Shown here piece after piece: positions 25,574 to 38,235 of a stretch of 64,000 nt of DNA (the first letter of the stretch is position 1; each line of letters opens with the position of its first letter). The stretch is taken from contig CM060187.1 in NCBI GenBank assembly GCA_030549335.1, positions 7,440,001-7,504,000 on the forward strand. Direction: 5' to 3'. The notes below the pieces were generated by a model, which saw nothing but the letters and a program-made list of their open reading frames with translations, made no database searches and was not told where the DNA came from. This DNA is from Pontederia crassipes. Lineage: Eukaryota > Streptophyta > Magnoliopsida > Commelinales > Pontederiaceae. The position numbers and the translations under genes are program-made.

Positions 25574-26632
25574 TGTAGTAATTGTGGGGTTCTGACCCAA
25601 CACACACAAAAAATAATAAATAAATAAATAAAATATTTCAACCATATATACTTATAAATAATTTTTGTATAGAAACCTTGTTTATTTGCATAGGAAAGTT
25701 GAAAAAAAAAGTAATAAAAAAATTGAATCAATCTAATTTAAAACATTTCATTTTTTCCCTTTTCTCTTCCTTCCTCACGAGAGGGCTGAAAACGATAAAA
25801 AACCTCTTTCTTTCTTTTCCTCTTCTCCCTCCTCCCATCTCCCTCACGATTCATGCTTTCTTTTGTGTGCCTGCAAACCACAAAACCCCAAATCGCTTCT
25901 TCCCTTCTTTTCTCGTTGCTGTTAGAATCATCACCATTTCTCCATCTTTTTTCTCCACCAAATCAAGTCCCCCCCACAACAGTGGCCGCCCCTTCTCCTT
26001 GTTGTTAGCACCATTGCCATCTGCAATCCAAGGGAGCATTGCTAGCACGCCTGAAGATTCTCATTTGGTAGGTTTTTATAATCTTTGGAATTTCTACCTT
26101 GAGATGAAATTTTTTATCTCTTGTTCCTCCTATTTTCTTCCTCGAATGAACATTCTGCATACTACAGTCACTGTCCCTCTTCTCGCTGCCGGAATCCAAA
26201 TCACCGGAAGCCCAACACAGTAGCAGTGATCCAAATCTGGTGGGTGTATGAAACCCTCTAAAAATCTCTGGTTCATCGATTTGTAGGAGACCAATAGTTC
26301 TGAACCTTTCTCCTTTCTTAGTGTTAGGTTTCGTTTTTCACCTTTTCACCTCTGCATCGAGTTCGTCGACCCACCTTCTGTTTGGGCATTTTTCTAAATG
26401 GGCAGAATCTTAATTTCATGCTGGTAAGGTCTTGAACCTTCTCTGGCTAGGTTCTAGGATTGATTTTTTTTTCATTTTCTCTTCAATTGTGTTGAAGACA
26501 TTGTCATTTCGCTTGCCTTTTCATGCCCGACCCTCGCAACCATTGGAGAGCTTCAATAACCCGAATCCAGAACCATCCAAAAATTTTGGTGAGAGTAACT
26601 GGGATCAGTTTGCATTATTTGATGTGATTAGG
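25574..26632 (+). repeat. Element B 3' LTR, first part
   Basis: Starts with TG directly after the 'aaggacgaaaattttctttt' stretch usual before a chromovirus 3' LTR. Interrupted at 26632 by element D (TSD TTAGG at 26628-26632) and resuming at 35898. Confidence 0.75.
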
Positions 26633-28890
26633 TGTAACACCCCGAGACCCACGTGACTATCACGTGCTCAGAGTCGTCCCAAAGGCGCTACGCAATTCTA
26701 TGTAAATATTTTTTTGCGGAAAATAAACTCTATTAATGCGGAAATAAGATCGTCTAATAATATAATATCAAGGAGCTGAAAATGGTCATAACCCCACCAT
26801 ACTAAATATGCAGAAATAAAACTAATCCAATAATCCATTAGGACTAAGTCCTACACAATGTGCAACATCTCTATCACTGAGCTTGACCACCTGCATCACC
26901 ATCCTCTATTCTCTCACCTGCATGAATTCAGGGGAAAACCCATGAATATAAAAATACTCAGTACGTAGGGTCTAACTATAACAATAAGTATATCAATAGT
27001 GCTCAAGAATCAATAATCAATAATTAACGATAATCAATAGAGCACATGATAAAACTATATAGGAAGAGCTCAATAATAAAACAATATATATCAATAAGGC
27101 CATGAATTAATAAAAAGATCAGGTAAGAGATCAAGGGATCAATCAATATCAATTATTAATTATGCCTGATCACTATGGCATCTATCCAATTTAACAATTT
27201 TCCATTGTCAATATTTGTGGTCATCAGTCAATTACCAATTTCTATTCTATTCAATAGGCGGAGGCAAAGCCAATCAACGCCAAAATCAGAATGACCAGGG
27301 TTCAATTCAATTTAATTTCAATTTCCATTCAATTCAATTCAATTAGGGAGCGCTCAACCAATTATGGAAAACTCCATGTCTCTTTCATGTAAGCCAAAGG
27401 GGGATCAGTGCCACGGCAAGCCGCCCTCCAATGATAGCGTTAACAATATCTTCGTGATGGCGGGGGACCATGGCCATCATAGGACAGCCATAGCTTTCCT
27501 AAAGGATGAGGTCTCAAACCTCTAGGTACACTATCTGCCCCATACAATACTATAACAATAATGGCCCAGGGGACTTAGAGATAATCAGAGAACATGGAGA
27601 CCCAGCAGTTTTCATCTTTTATCTTGTTTAACCTAAAGACCTATATTAAGCAATTTACTTTAGGTTAGATAAGAACCCAATCAAGGAAAAACTACTAGAT
27701 CAATAACATGATAAATAGCAAGATCTGATATGGTAACGATGAGGATTATCACAAATCAAATCTAAGAAAAGTTGATGATGTCAGATCTGTAAACCATACA
27801 ATCAGAAACAATTATAGTAACTATTCAATTATCTATATTAAAATATCCCAATTTCACTTTTCTGACCCCAAAACCCGACCCGCGTCGGGTGAAACCTGGG
27901 TCGTGTTCGAAAACGACCGATATCACCTCGGCCAGGCCAAACCCAAGCCGGGTATATGGTGAACCCGGGCCGGGTAGGCCGATTCATGTTCAATCCAATT
28001 CGCACCGCGACCCGATTCAAGCCGAAGCCAAAACCCGGGTCGGGTCAATAGGAACCCGGGCCGGGTTGGACAACTCGATCCGGTCCCGAATCCGACTTGG
28101 TCCGGATTCAACGAAATCCGGACCGGGTAAAGCAGAACCCGGGCCCGACGGAAAAGTGCGTTCCGACGCGACCTTCCAACCATCATAACTATGCCCTATG
28201 ATATCCAAACTACGCATACGATATATCAATGGAATCCTGGTACAAAGGAGAAGAGGATAGGGTTCCATGTCGCAAAAAATCGACGACATAGGAATTCCCC
28301 CTACGTACCTAAAGTTGGCTGAAAAACTAACTGAATTCCCTTCTCTAACAATCTGCACGAACGTCGAACTTTGGCCGGCGATTGCTCTTTGTCCTCATTC
28401 TGAAACTTGCGGCCACCACCTAGAATTCTTCTCCTATGTGCAGGCTTTGAAACCAACCGCCACACGTTCTTGAGGGTGCCTCGGTTTGCGTGCAAACAAG
28501 AGGAAAAAGAGGGCTCGTGGGCAGAATTCTGTTTGGCAGAAAAAGGGATTTTCCAGCCACCCTTTAATGCCTATTTGTAGGTGCAGATTTGATATTTCAA
28601 TTATATTAGGCCTTGGACTCTTTTAGAATCAATCTTGGCCATCTATTACTAATTTATCACATCATAATTTCTCAAATTTAATTTAAATCCGAGATTAATT
28701 AATTTCCTATCATAACAACTCAATTAAATCAAATCCCTCTCAAATTCCTTCTTATCTCTTTAACCATCTTTTCCAATTTCCCTTGATTTTCGGAATTAAA
28801 TAATTCTCAAATTTCAGAAGATGATTTTCCAGATATTATAAATGAATAAAATATTCATTTATTTATTTAACAAAAATATGGGTTGTTACA
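26633..28890 (-). repeat. Element D LTR (3' LTR on the minus strand)
   Basis: 2258 bp, TGTAACA at the left and TGTTACA at the right, near-identical in layout to 33595-35897. Confidence 0.92.
27860..28165. repeat. CCGGGT-rich stretch in element D LTR
   Basis: GC-rich stretch with many degenerate 'cgggtcgggt'/'cccgggcc' words inside an AT-rich LTR; the same stretch is at about 34865-35160 in the other LTR. Open frames through it are repeat artefacts. Confidence 0.7.
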
Positions 28891-31800
28891 TCATAACCTC
28901 CTTAAAAATAAATTCGTCCTCGAATTTGCTTAAGGGACATCAATCTATTTAAACAATTCTGGAAAATTCTTCCTCATTTCATCTTCCAATTCCCATGTAG
29001 CATCTTTATCTCTATAATGTATCCATGTCACTTTCACCATAGGTACCATCTTATTCTTCAAATGCTTAGTCTGGTACTCCAATATCTCTATAGGTTGTTC
29101 TGCGTATGTCAGGTCCACATTCAAGTTTGGTTCTTCCATATTCACCATATTAGCATCATCATGCTGATACTTGTGCATCATTGACACGTGGAAGATGTTA
29201 TGCACATATCCATACGATGGCAGTAGCACCAACCTGCAGGCTGCATCTCCAATCAATGCAAGTATCTCGAATAGACCAACATACCTAGGGGTCAACTTGC
29301 CCTTCTTGTTGAACCTCATTACTCCCTTCATCGGGGAGACTTTTAGCATCACACGATCTCCAACCTTGAAGATATGTTCTCTTCGTTTCTTGTCAGCGTA
29401 AGTCTTTTGTCTAGTGAATGCTGCTTTCAACCTTTCTCTAATGAGACGAACCTTTTCAGCATCCTCCATGGTTTGCTTCAGCATTTCCTCTGACAAGTAC
29501 TGTGGTCCTCCTACCTCACTCCAACAGATAGGAGAGCGGCATGGTCTTCCATACATGGCAGCAAAGGGTGCTATGCCAATACTAGAGTGGTGGTTGTTAT
29601 TATATGCGAATTCAATCAGTGGGAGGTGAGTGTCCCAACTGCCACTCCAGTCCAAAGCACATGCTCGGAGCATATCTTCCAATGTCTGTATGGTGCGCTC
29701 AAACTGCCTGTCTGTCTGAGGATGGAACGCCGTGCTGAAATTCAATTTCGTTCCAAAGGCACTCTGGATGCTCCGCCAAAATTTCACCGTAAATCGTGGA
29801 TCTCTATCCGACACAATGGAGACTGGCACTCCATGTAGTCGGATAACCTCCTTAATATAAATGTCCATTAGGCTTTCGACGGACTACTTCCATTTGATGG
29901 GAATGAAGTGGGCCGCTTTGCTAAATCGGTCCACCACTTCCCATATCACATCGTGGCCCTGCTGTGTCCTCGGAAGCCCCATAACAAAATCCATCGTTAT
30001 CTTTTCCCATTTCCATTGTGGGATTCCAAGTTCCTGTAGTACTCCATATGGCCTTTGATGCTCAACCTTCACTTGATGGCATATTATGCACTTTGCAACG
30101 TACTCCGCTATGTCATTCTTCATATTGTTCCACCAGAAGGTCCGTTGCAAATCTTTATACATTTTCGTACTTCCGGGATGAATGGTGAATTTCGATTTGT
30201 GGCATTCATCAAGCACTTGCCTTCTTAGTCCATCATGGTCAGGGACCCACAAACGTCCCCTGTATTTGACGACTCCATCTGAAACCGTAAAGTCGGCAGG
30301 AATCTTTTCGCACAACTTGAGTAAGTGGTCGTACTCATCATCATTCGGTTGTGCCTTTTCAATTTTCAAGATCAACTCCGGTTGCATGTCAATGTGTGCC
30401 ATAATCCGTACACCATCACTACTGGTCACTGGACTGACCTGTATAATACAGTCAATCATATTCTAGCGACTCACTCTTAGGCATGCGAGTGATCCTACCC
30501 ACTTTCTGCTGAGTGCGTCAGCGACCGATTTGCCTTTCTCGGGTGGTAGCTGATGGCAAACTCATAATCCTTTAGGAATTCTATCCATCTCCTTTGACGC
30601 ATGTTCAGATCACATTGAGAAATGATATACTTTAGACTTTTGTGATTTGTGAAAATCTCGAATTCTTCACCATAGAGGTAGTGCGTCCAAATCTTGAGGG
30701 CAAAGACTACCGCTGCTAATTCGAGATCGTGCGTAGGATAGTTCTTCTCGTGTTTCTTCAACTGCCTTGATGCGTAGGTGATGACCTTCCCATGCTGCAT
30801 CAAGACGCACCCTAAGCCGATGCCGCATGCATCGTTGTATACCACATAACATCTTTGGCCTGAAGGTACTGTAAGAATAGGCGCCGTCGTCAATCTTTTG
30901 TTTAGCTCTTGGAAGCTATCTTCACACTTCCGTGACCACTCATATTTGACGCCTTTCTTAGTGAGATTCGTTAGTGGCGACGCGATCTTGGAAAAATCTT
31001 GTATAAATCTCCGGTAGTATCCTGCCAATCCGAGGAAGCTCCTGATCTCTGATACATTCTTTGGTTGCTCCCAGTTGGCAACTGCTTCCACTTTGGCAGG
31101 ATCCACTGATATTCCATTCTTGCTGATAATATGTCCGAGGAACATTATCTCTTTCAGCCAAAATTCGCACTTCGAACATTTAGCGTACAACTTGTGCTCT
31201 CGGAGAGTCTGTAGCACAACTCGTAAATGTTCCTCATGTTCCTCTGGACTCGACGAATAAATCAAGATATCGTCGACGAAGACATTCACGAACTTGTCCA
31301 TATATGGACTGAACACCCGGTTAATCAAATCCATAAAGGCTGTCGGGGCATTGGACAGCCCAAATGGCATCATCAAGAACCCGTAGTGGCCATATCATGT
31401 CCTGAATGCTGTCTTCGGCATATCATCATCAGCTATCCTAAGCTGATGGTAACCACTTCGCAAGTCGATCTTTGAGAACATTTTTGCCGAAGACAATTGG
31501 TCGAACAGGTCATCAATCTCGGTAGTGGGTACTTGTTCTTTATTGTGACATTGTTCAACATTCGATAGTCTATGCATAGTCGCATAGAATCGTCCTTCTT
31601 CTTTACGAACAGTACCGGGGTGCCCCATGGGGAGACACTCGGTCTGATGAATTCCTTATCGAACAGCTCTTGAATTTGGGTCTTCAATTCCAGCATTTCT
31701 GTTGGAGCCATCCTATATGGTGTCTTCGATATGGGTGCAGTACCCAGCACTAAATTGATGCGGAAGTCAATCTCCCATCGTGGTGGTAGTCCTGAAACAT

Positions 31801-33594
31801 CATCCGGAAAAACATCCGGAAATTCCTTCACCACTTCAATGCTATCTCGGTCTATCTCCGCCCGGTCCGTCTTAACTACGCTTGCCAAAAATCCTCGACA
31901 TCCTTTCTTTAGTAGCTTCTGGGCTTTGATAGCTGATACCAGGACCTTACCCAGCATTAGTGGTGTGCCTCTGACAATAGTCTGAGGTCCTCCTGATGCC
32001 CCGACCACGATCTTCTTTTCTCGGCAATGTAAGTAGGTATCGTGGTAGGACAACCAGTCCATGCCCAACACCACGTCGTAATCCCTAATCGGGATGACAA
32101 TTAGATCCACCGAGAAATTCTTGCCTTCCACTTCGACACCTGTGGTATGTACTTTTGGGTGACAATGGACCCCAAAGGTGTACCGATGTCGAGTGGGAAT
32201 CCCGTTGTTTGTGGCTTCATACTTAATAGTGGAGCGAATTGCTCCGAAATAAAGGAGTGCATAGCTCCTGAATTAAACAATATGTTAGCATGAACGCCAT
32301 CAATTTTAAGTGTACTTTGAATGGTGTTGTTTGCTCTCTGCTCATCCGTAGGCCGCACATTGTAGATTTGGCCTTGCACCATATTCAGTGGCCCATCATT
32401 GCGCTGAGGAGGTGGTGCAGCGTGCCTTGGTTCTTTACACTCTCGGACGAAGTGGCCCACCTTGCCACAGTTCAGACACGCGTCCGTCTTCCGGTAACAC
32501 TCACCGGGATGGAATCGATGGTAGAAATCACATGCCTTCTACTGCTCCCTCCTCTCGAGATAGGGTCAGCCCCTATTCCAGTCATTGCGATGACGGTTGT
32601 CACGTCTGGCGCCATGTCTACGATCTCTGTTACGATTCTGGTGCTGCGACTGATTTGTAGGTGCCTGGTGCTGCTGTTGGGCTTCTGCTTGGTCGCCATC
32701 CTCTAGATATATGGCGAACTCTTCAACAAATTGGAGGGTCTGACAATTCCCTCCTTTAACTCTTTCCCTGAGGCTAGGCTTCAAGCCATCCACCCAGCGC
32801 GTCACACGATCCAATTCCATCTGTTGCAAGGTAGAGTACCTTTCCAAGTTCAGGAACTTGGTCAGGTACTACTTAATAGTCAAGTTGCCCTACTGCAGCG
32901 TGAGATACTCCTTTTGCCTCCTGCCCCTCTCATAGGCAGGGATGAACCTATTCCTGAAGGTCTTCTTAAAGTCCTCCCAGGAGACATGGTCCTGGCCTGA
33001 GAACGTTGTCAGCTTAACGGCCTTCCACCACTCTCTGGCTTCGCCCTTTAGCTTACGACTGGCGTAGAGCAGTTTGCGGTCCTCACCGCAGTCCATTTCG
33101 AGAAAGATCTCCTCAATCTCCTCGATCCAGTTCTCAGCGTCCTCAAAGTCGCCTTTCCCATCAAATAAGGGGGCTGCAACTTAAGGAACCAATCCTGAGC
33201 CACGCGTAACTCCCGGGGTGAGAGTACGAAGTGTGAGCAGAGTGAGGTCCATGAGGTAAAGACCCTGCCTCAGCTGCTCCTCCTGATGTCCATTTGTCTG
33301 CGGGCCTTGGATCTGTCGCTCACTAGTCTGTGAGCCTTGGGTCTGCTGGAGAGCCATTGCGATCCACTCCTGGGGGCCCATGGGATATGATCCGGAAAGG
33401 CCATAGCAGCTGCTTCAACATAACAATAGCAATAACAATTCTATTAGTGTGAGCTCTATAATCCATATATCAATGCGATACTTACTTGACCCTACTTGAT
33501 GATTACAGTGGTTGCTCATGACAGTTGCACATGAACTCAACTCGATCTATTAGAGACAGCTAAGAAGTGTCTCTCCTTATGCTCTGATATCTTT

Positions 33595-35897
33595 TGTAAC
33601 ATCCTGAGACCCATGTGACTATCACATGCTCAGAGTCATCCCAAAGGCGCTATGCAATTCTATGTAAATAAATTTTTGCGGAAAATAAACTCTATTAATG
33701 CGGAAATAAGATCATCTAACAATATAATATCAAGGAGCTGGAAATGATCATAACTCAACCATACTAAATATGTGGAAATAAAACTAATCCAATAATCCAT
33801 TAGGACTAAGTCCTACACCAGGTGCAACATCTCTGTCACTGAGCTTGACCACCTGCATCACTATCCTCTATTCTCTCACCTGCATGAATCTAGATGCAGG
33901 GGAAAACCCATGAGTATAAAAATACTCAGTACGTAGGGTCTAACCATAACAATAAGTATATCAATAGTGCTCAAGAATCAATAATCAATAATGAACGATA
34001 ATCAATAGAGCACATGATAAAACTATATAGGAAGAGCTCAATAATAAAACAATATATATCAATAAGGCCATGAATCAATAAAAAGATCAGGTAAGAGATC
34101 AAGGGATCAATCAATATCAATTATTAATTATACCTGATCACTATGGCATCTATCCAATTTAACAATTTTCCATTGTCAATATTTGTGGTCATTAGTCAAT
34201 TACCAATTTCTATTCTATTCAATAGGCGAAGGCAAAGCCAATCAACGCCAAAATCCGAATGACCAGGGTTCAATTCAATTATATTTAATTTTCAATTCAA
34301 TTTCAATTTCCATTCAATTCAATTCAATTCAATTCAATTAGGGAGCGCTCAATCAATTATGGGAAACTTCATGTCTCTTTCATGTAGGCCAGTGGGGGAT
34401 CAGTGCCACGGCAGGTCGCCCTCCAATGATAGCGCTAACAATATCTTCGTGATGGCGGGAGACCATGGCCATCACAGGACAGTCATAGCTTCCCTAAAGG
34501 ATGACGTCTCAAACCTCTAGGTACACTATCTGCCCCATACAATACTATAACAATAATGGCCCAGGGGGCTTAGAGACAATCGGAGAACATGGAAACCCAG
34601 CAATTTTCATCTTTTATCTTGTTTAACCTAAAGACCTATCTTTAACAATTTACTTTAGGTTAGATAAGAACCCAATCAAGGGAAAACTACTAGATCAATA
34701 ACATGATAAGTAGCAAGATCTGATATGACAACGATGAGGATTATCACAAATCAAATCTAATAAAAGCTTGATGATGCAGATCTGTAAACCATACAATCAG
34801 AAATAATTATAGTAACTATTCAATTATCTATATTAAAATATCCTAATTTCACTTTTCTGTCCCCAGAACCCGACCCGCGTCGGGTGGAACCCGGGCCGTG
34901 TTCGGAAATGATCGATATCACCTCGGCCAGGGCAAACCCGAGCCGGGTATATGGTGAACCGGGCCGGGTCGACCGGTTCATGTTCAATCCAATTCGCACC
35001 GTGACCCGATTCGAGCCGAAGCCAGAACCCCGGTCGGGTCAATAGGAACCCAGGCCGGGTTGGACAATCCGATCCAATTCCGAATCTGACTCGGTCCGGA
35101 TTCAACGAAATCCGGGCCGGGTAAAGTAGAACCCGGGTCGGGTCCTGCCGCCGACGGAAAAGTGCATTCCGACGTGACCTTCCAACCATCATAACTATGT
35201 CCTATGATATCCAAACTACACATACGATATATCAATGGAATCCTGGTACCAAGGAGAAGAGGGTAGGGTTCCATGTCGTGGAAAACTAATGACATAGGGA
35301 TTCCCCCTACGTACCTAAAGTTGGCTGAAAAACCAATTGAATCCCCTTCTCTGACAATCTGCACGAACGTCGAACTTTGGCCAGCGATTGCTCTTTGTCC
35401 TCGTTCCGAAACTTGCGGTCACCACCTGAAACTTCTTCTCTTATGTGCAAGCTTCGAAACCAACCGCCACACGTTCTCGGGGGTGCCTCAGTTTGCATGC
35501 AAACGAGAGGAAAAAGAGGGCTCGTGGGCAGAATTCTGTTTGACAGAAAAAGGGGTTTTCCAGCCACCCTTTAATGCCTATTTATAGGTGCAGATTTGAG
35601 ATTTTAATTCTATTAGGCCTTGGACTCTTTTAGAATCAATCTTGGCCATCTATTACTAATTTATCACATTATAATTTCTCAGATTTAATTTAAATTCGAG
35701 ATTAATTAATTTCCTATCATAACAACTCAATTAAATCCAATCCCTCTCAGATTCCTTCTTATCTCTTTAACCATCTTTTCCAATTTCTCTTGATTTTCGG
35801 AATTAAATAATTTTCGAATTTCAAAAGATGATTTTCTAGATATTATAAATGAAAAAAATATTCATTCATTTATTTAACAAAAATCTGTGTTGTTACA
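33595..35897 (-). repeat. Element D LTR (5' LTR on the minus strand)
   Basis: 2303 bp copy of 26633-28890, followed by TSD copy TTAGG. Confidence 0.92.
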
Positions 35898-37400
35898 TTA
35901 GGCCTTGATTTAGATTTCTAGTCTATACATTAATGCTACCTCTTCTTTCCGCAAGACACCAAACAAATTGTTGGGGAACAAGTGTACCAATTGGGTGAAT
36001 TTACTTCAGAAGGGTATGAATCTAATCTGCTAGTTTAAATACGAGGTTTAAGTATGTGTTGACTTGGCTGATGAGTTAGAAAGGGGAAGAGAGAAAGAAT
36101 TTTTGGATTCATTTATATCAAAATCTATTCCAAGATAATAGTAGATTAAATTTCATATTTGTACATATGACTAACCTGAAAATAAGATTTTGTAACAACT
36201 TGATTAGAATTCAGCATTTTTAATTAGCCCTTTATATCAATCATTAATTGATAATGAAAATTGTTAAGTCTTGTGATTAGGAATTAAATTACTTAACTTA
36301 TGAACAAATATAATCATATGTGAAAATTGATTTATAGGTACATGTATTGACTAGGTTGTTCACCTTGTCAATTTTATTTGGACGTGGACATCGTGTGTTA
36401 TCAGGTGTATCCGAGGTGAGTGGATTACATGATAATATTAAGTAAAGCCCTAGTAGCTTCTATAGTCTTACGCCGATGTAAGACAAGTTTTCTTTTTGGA
36501 TTTTGATTCATTTAAGGGAATTCTTCGCATCATATGTAATGTGTGCTTTTATGCCATTGGAGAATCAGAAATGGAATTATTTGAAATTTGATTTGTTTTC
36601 TTGAACTTATGGTGCTTTCTCGTATTCTATGCTTTACGTGGATTTTCAGAATGTGTAGAAATTGAACCATGGATTTGCTTATTTGCCAGAGCATGTGCAT
36701 TCATACATCATATTAATTATATGTTAAAAAATCCCTTTGTAGCGAGATTTTTATTTCATCAGAGCTTGATCAACTCCGAGTAGGTGCGACAACCATTATG
36801 ACCATTCCATGACGGCAAATATTAAATCCATAATATGAGTTACATTTTCCTATACAAGGAGGATATCGTAGTGGTAAATTATTAAGCCCGTGGATGGTGG
36901 CAACTCCTAGTCCACATAACAACTTACTTAGGACTCGTATAATTCATGGTTGTGGAGTAGGCTATGTGAGGAATGAATCTGTCCTTATTATCTACCTATG
37001 GCTTAAAAAAAACTTTAAATGTATCCCAATTTCTAGTCTTGGAAACTTTTGGAAAATGAATGTTGGATCTTGTGATCATAGCGTCCTTTGGTTGGGGAAT
37101 TGCATCTTTTTGTTCTACTTGAGGTTGAGCTAAAATGCTCCTATATTTTTATTGACATGTTATGGACTTTGTCCCTTCTTATCATATGACAAATTATATT
37201 TTGAGATGAATACATTGTATGTACATGTTGCATTTTGGCCATTATCCTCCAAATGCAGAGGTCATGCCAAAATTTTTGGAAAATTTATGACAGCTTCTTT
37301 TTTAATCACAATACCTGCGCTTTAGCTATAATCAAATTTTAAGATAAATAATATCATTATTTTACCTCATGATGGCTGACCATCGAGGTTGGTCGTCACA
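35898..37400 (+). repeat. Element B 3' LTR, second part
   Basis: Resumes after element D. From about 36765 it matches the 5' LTR copy (13107-13975) and ends GGTCGTCACA at 37400, where element A sequence resumes. Confidence 0.8.
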
Positions 37401-38235
37401 GTAATATGTACCTATAGTATTGTTGTAAGGTTAGATGAATGAAAAGAAAAGAAATGGGGAAACATCCTGTGAGATCGCTTATGTCAAGTAAGTTGGTTTC
37501 TCCTATTCTATGTATTCGCCGCTTATGAATTCAACGTAACATTAATTGTGATATGTATTGAATATATTTTGGATATATTCTTCTGAAAAGTATGTTGAAA
37601 TGATTGATCAATTAATGATGCATTTGAAAATCATATGTGAAATGTTATGGATTGATTTTATAAAATGCAATCCTATTCCGTTTGAATCAGTGTTTGACAT
37701 GATTCATCTTCTGATATTTGAGTTACAAGATATGATTCATCTTTTAAAATTTGATATGAAATTATTATATGATGAATTATGCATTTGCATGTATGATGAT
37801 TGGAGCTAAGTTCTACATCGTTGATCACGATGGGAGCCATCTATAGAGTCCACTCCATCATTTTGTTTCTCAGAAATGGGATGAGATATACTAGAGCTAA
37901 GTGCCATGTAGAGCTAAGTGCTACATCGTGAGAAATTATATTGGGAGCCACCTCTAGAATTCGTAGGGGCTACCTCTAGAATCCACCTATCGCTATATGT
38001 TCCCTGAAAGGGATGAGATAGAATGGAGCTAAGTGTTACATCGCTAATCACAATGGGAGCCACTTTTACAATCCACCTATCTCTATATGATCTATTCCTC
38101 GAAAGGAATGAGGTAGAATGGAGCTAAGTGCTACATCGCCGATCACGATGGGAGCCACCTCTAGAATCCACCTACCTACCACTGGCTCATATGAGAGTTT
38201 TGCATTTGTATACATCTATTTCATATGATTTGAAT
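37401..38235 (+). repeat. Element A 5' LTR, second block
   Basis: Starts 'gtaatatgtacctata' and matches about 49815-50655 in the right LTR closely, including the tandem repeats at 37801-38175. Ends where element C begins. Confidence 0.85.
37801..38175 (+). repeat. Tandem repeat in LTR A (left copy)
   Basis: About four units of 'gagctaagtgctacatcg...gggagccacctctagaatccacc', each roughly 85-120 bp with a 'gggatgag(a/g)ta' word between units. The same array is in the right LTR at 50208-50585. Confidence 0.85.

Larger units (their letters stand above)
26633..35897 (-). mobile_element. Ty3/gypsy element 'D', chromovirus-like, minus strand, with both LTRs and TSD (fossil)
   Basis: The 9265-bp element is flanked by the perfect 5-bp TSD TTAGG (26628-26632 and 35898-35902). 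LTRs are 26633-28890 and 33595-35897. On the minus strand a tRNA-iMet-type primer site (ATCAGAGC, about 33575-33590) follows the 5' LTR, and a purine tract (about 28891-28905) precedes the 3' LTR. Coding parts on the minus strand: gag about 33.4-32.5 kb, zinc knuckle about 32.45 kb, protease about 32.35-32.1 kb, RT about 31.85-31.0 kb, RNase H about 30.9-30.5 kb, integrase about 30.45-29.2 kb, chromodomain-like end about 29.1-28.95 kb. It is structurally complete but broken, with several breaks. LTRs differ at roughly 5-6% by eye, many at CpG sites, suggesting about one to three million years. Confidence 0.92.
13104..37400 (+). mobile_element. Ty3/gypsy element 'B', chromovirus-like, nested in the 5' LTR of A (fossil)
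   Basis: Parts in order: partial 5' LTR (about 13107-13975), gag (14466-15250, resuming as a zinc-knuckle region 19022-19220), protease, reverse transcriptase, RNase H and integrase (21924-25530), 3' LTR (25574-26632 plus 35898-37400). Reverse transcriptase resembles Tekay/Del-type chromoviruses. Element A sequence resumes at 37401. B is interrupted by solo LTRs at 15257-18045, 18086-19020 and 19226-21918 and by element D at 26633-35897. The shared LTR part differs at about 6% of sites by eye. It is broken, with many breaks. Confidence 0.85.

Noticed and set aside
27838-28358. Open frames rich in Pro/Arg/Gly in element D LTRs (also 34833-35364)
   Set aside because: They are produced by the CCGGGT-rich LTR stretch and appear in both LTR copies on both strands.
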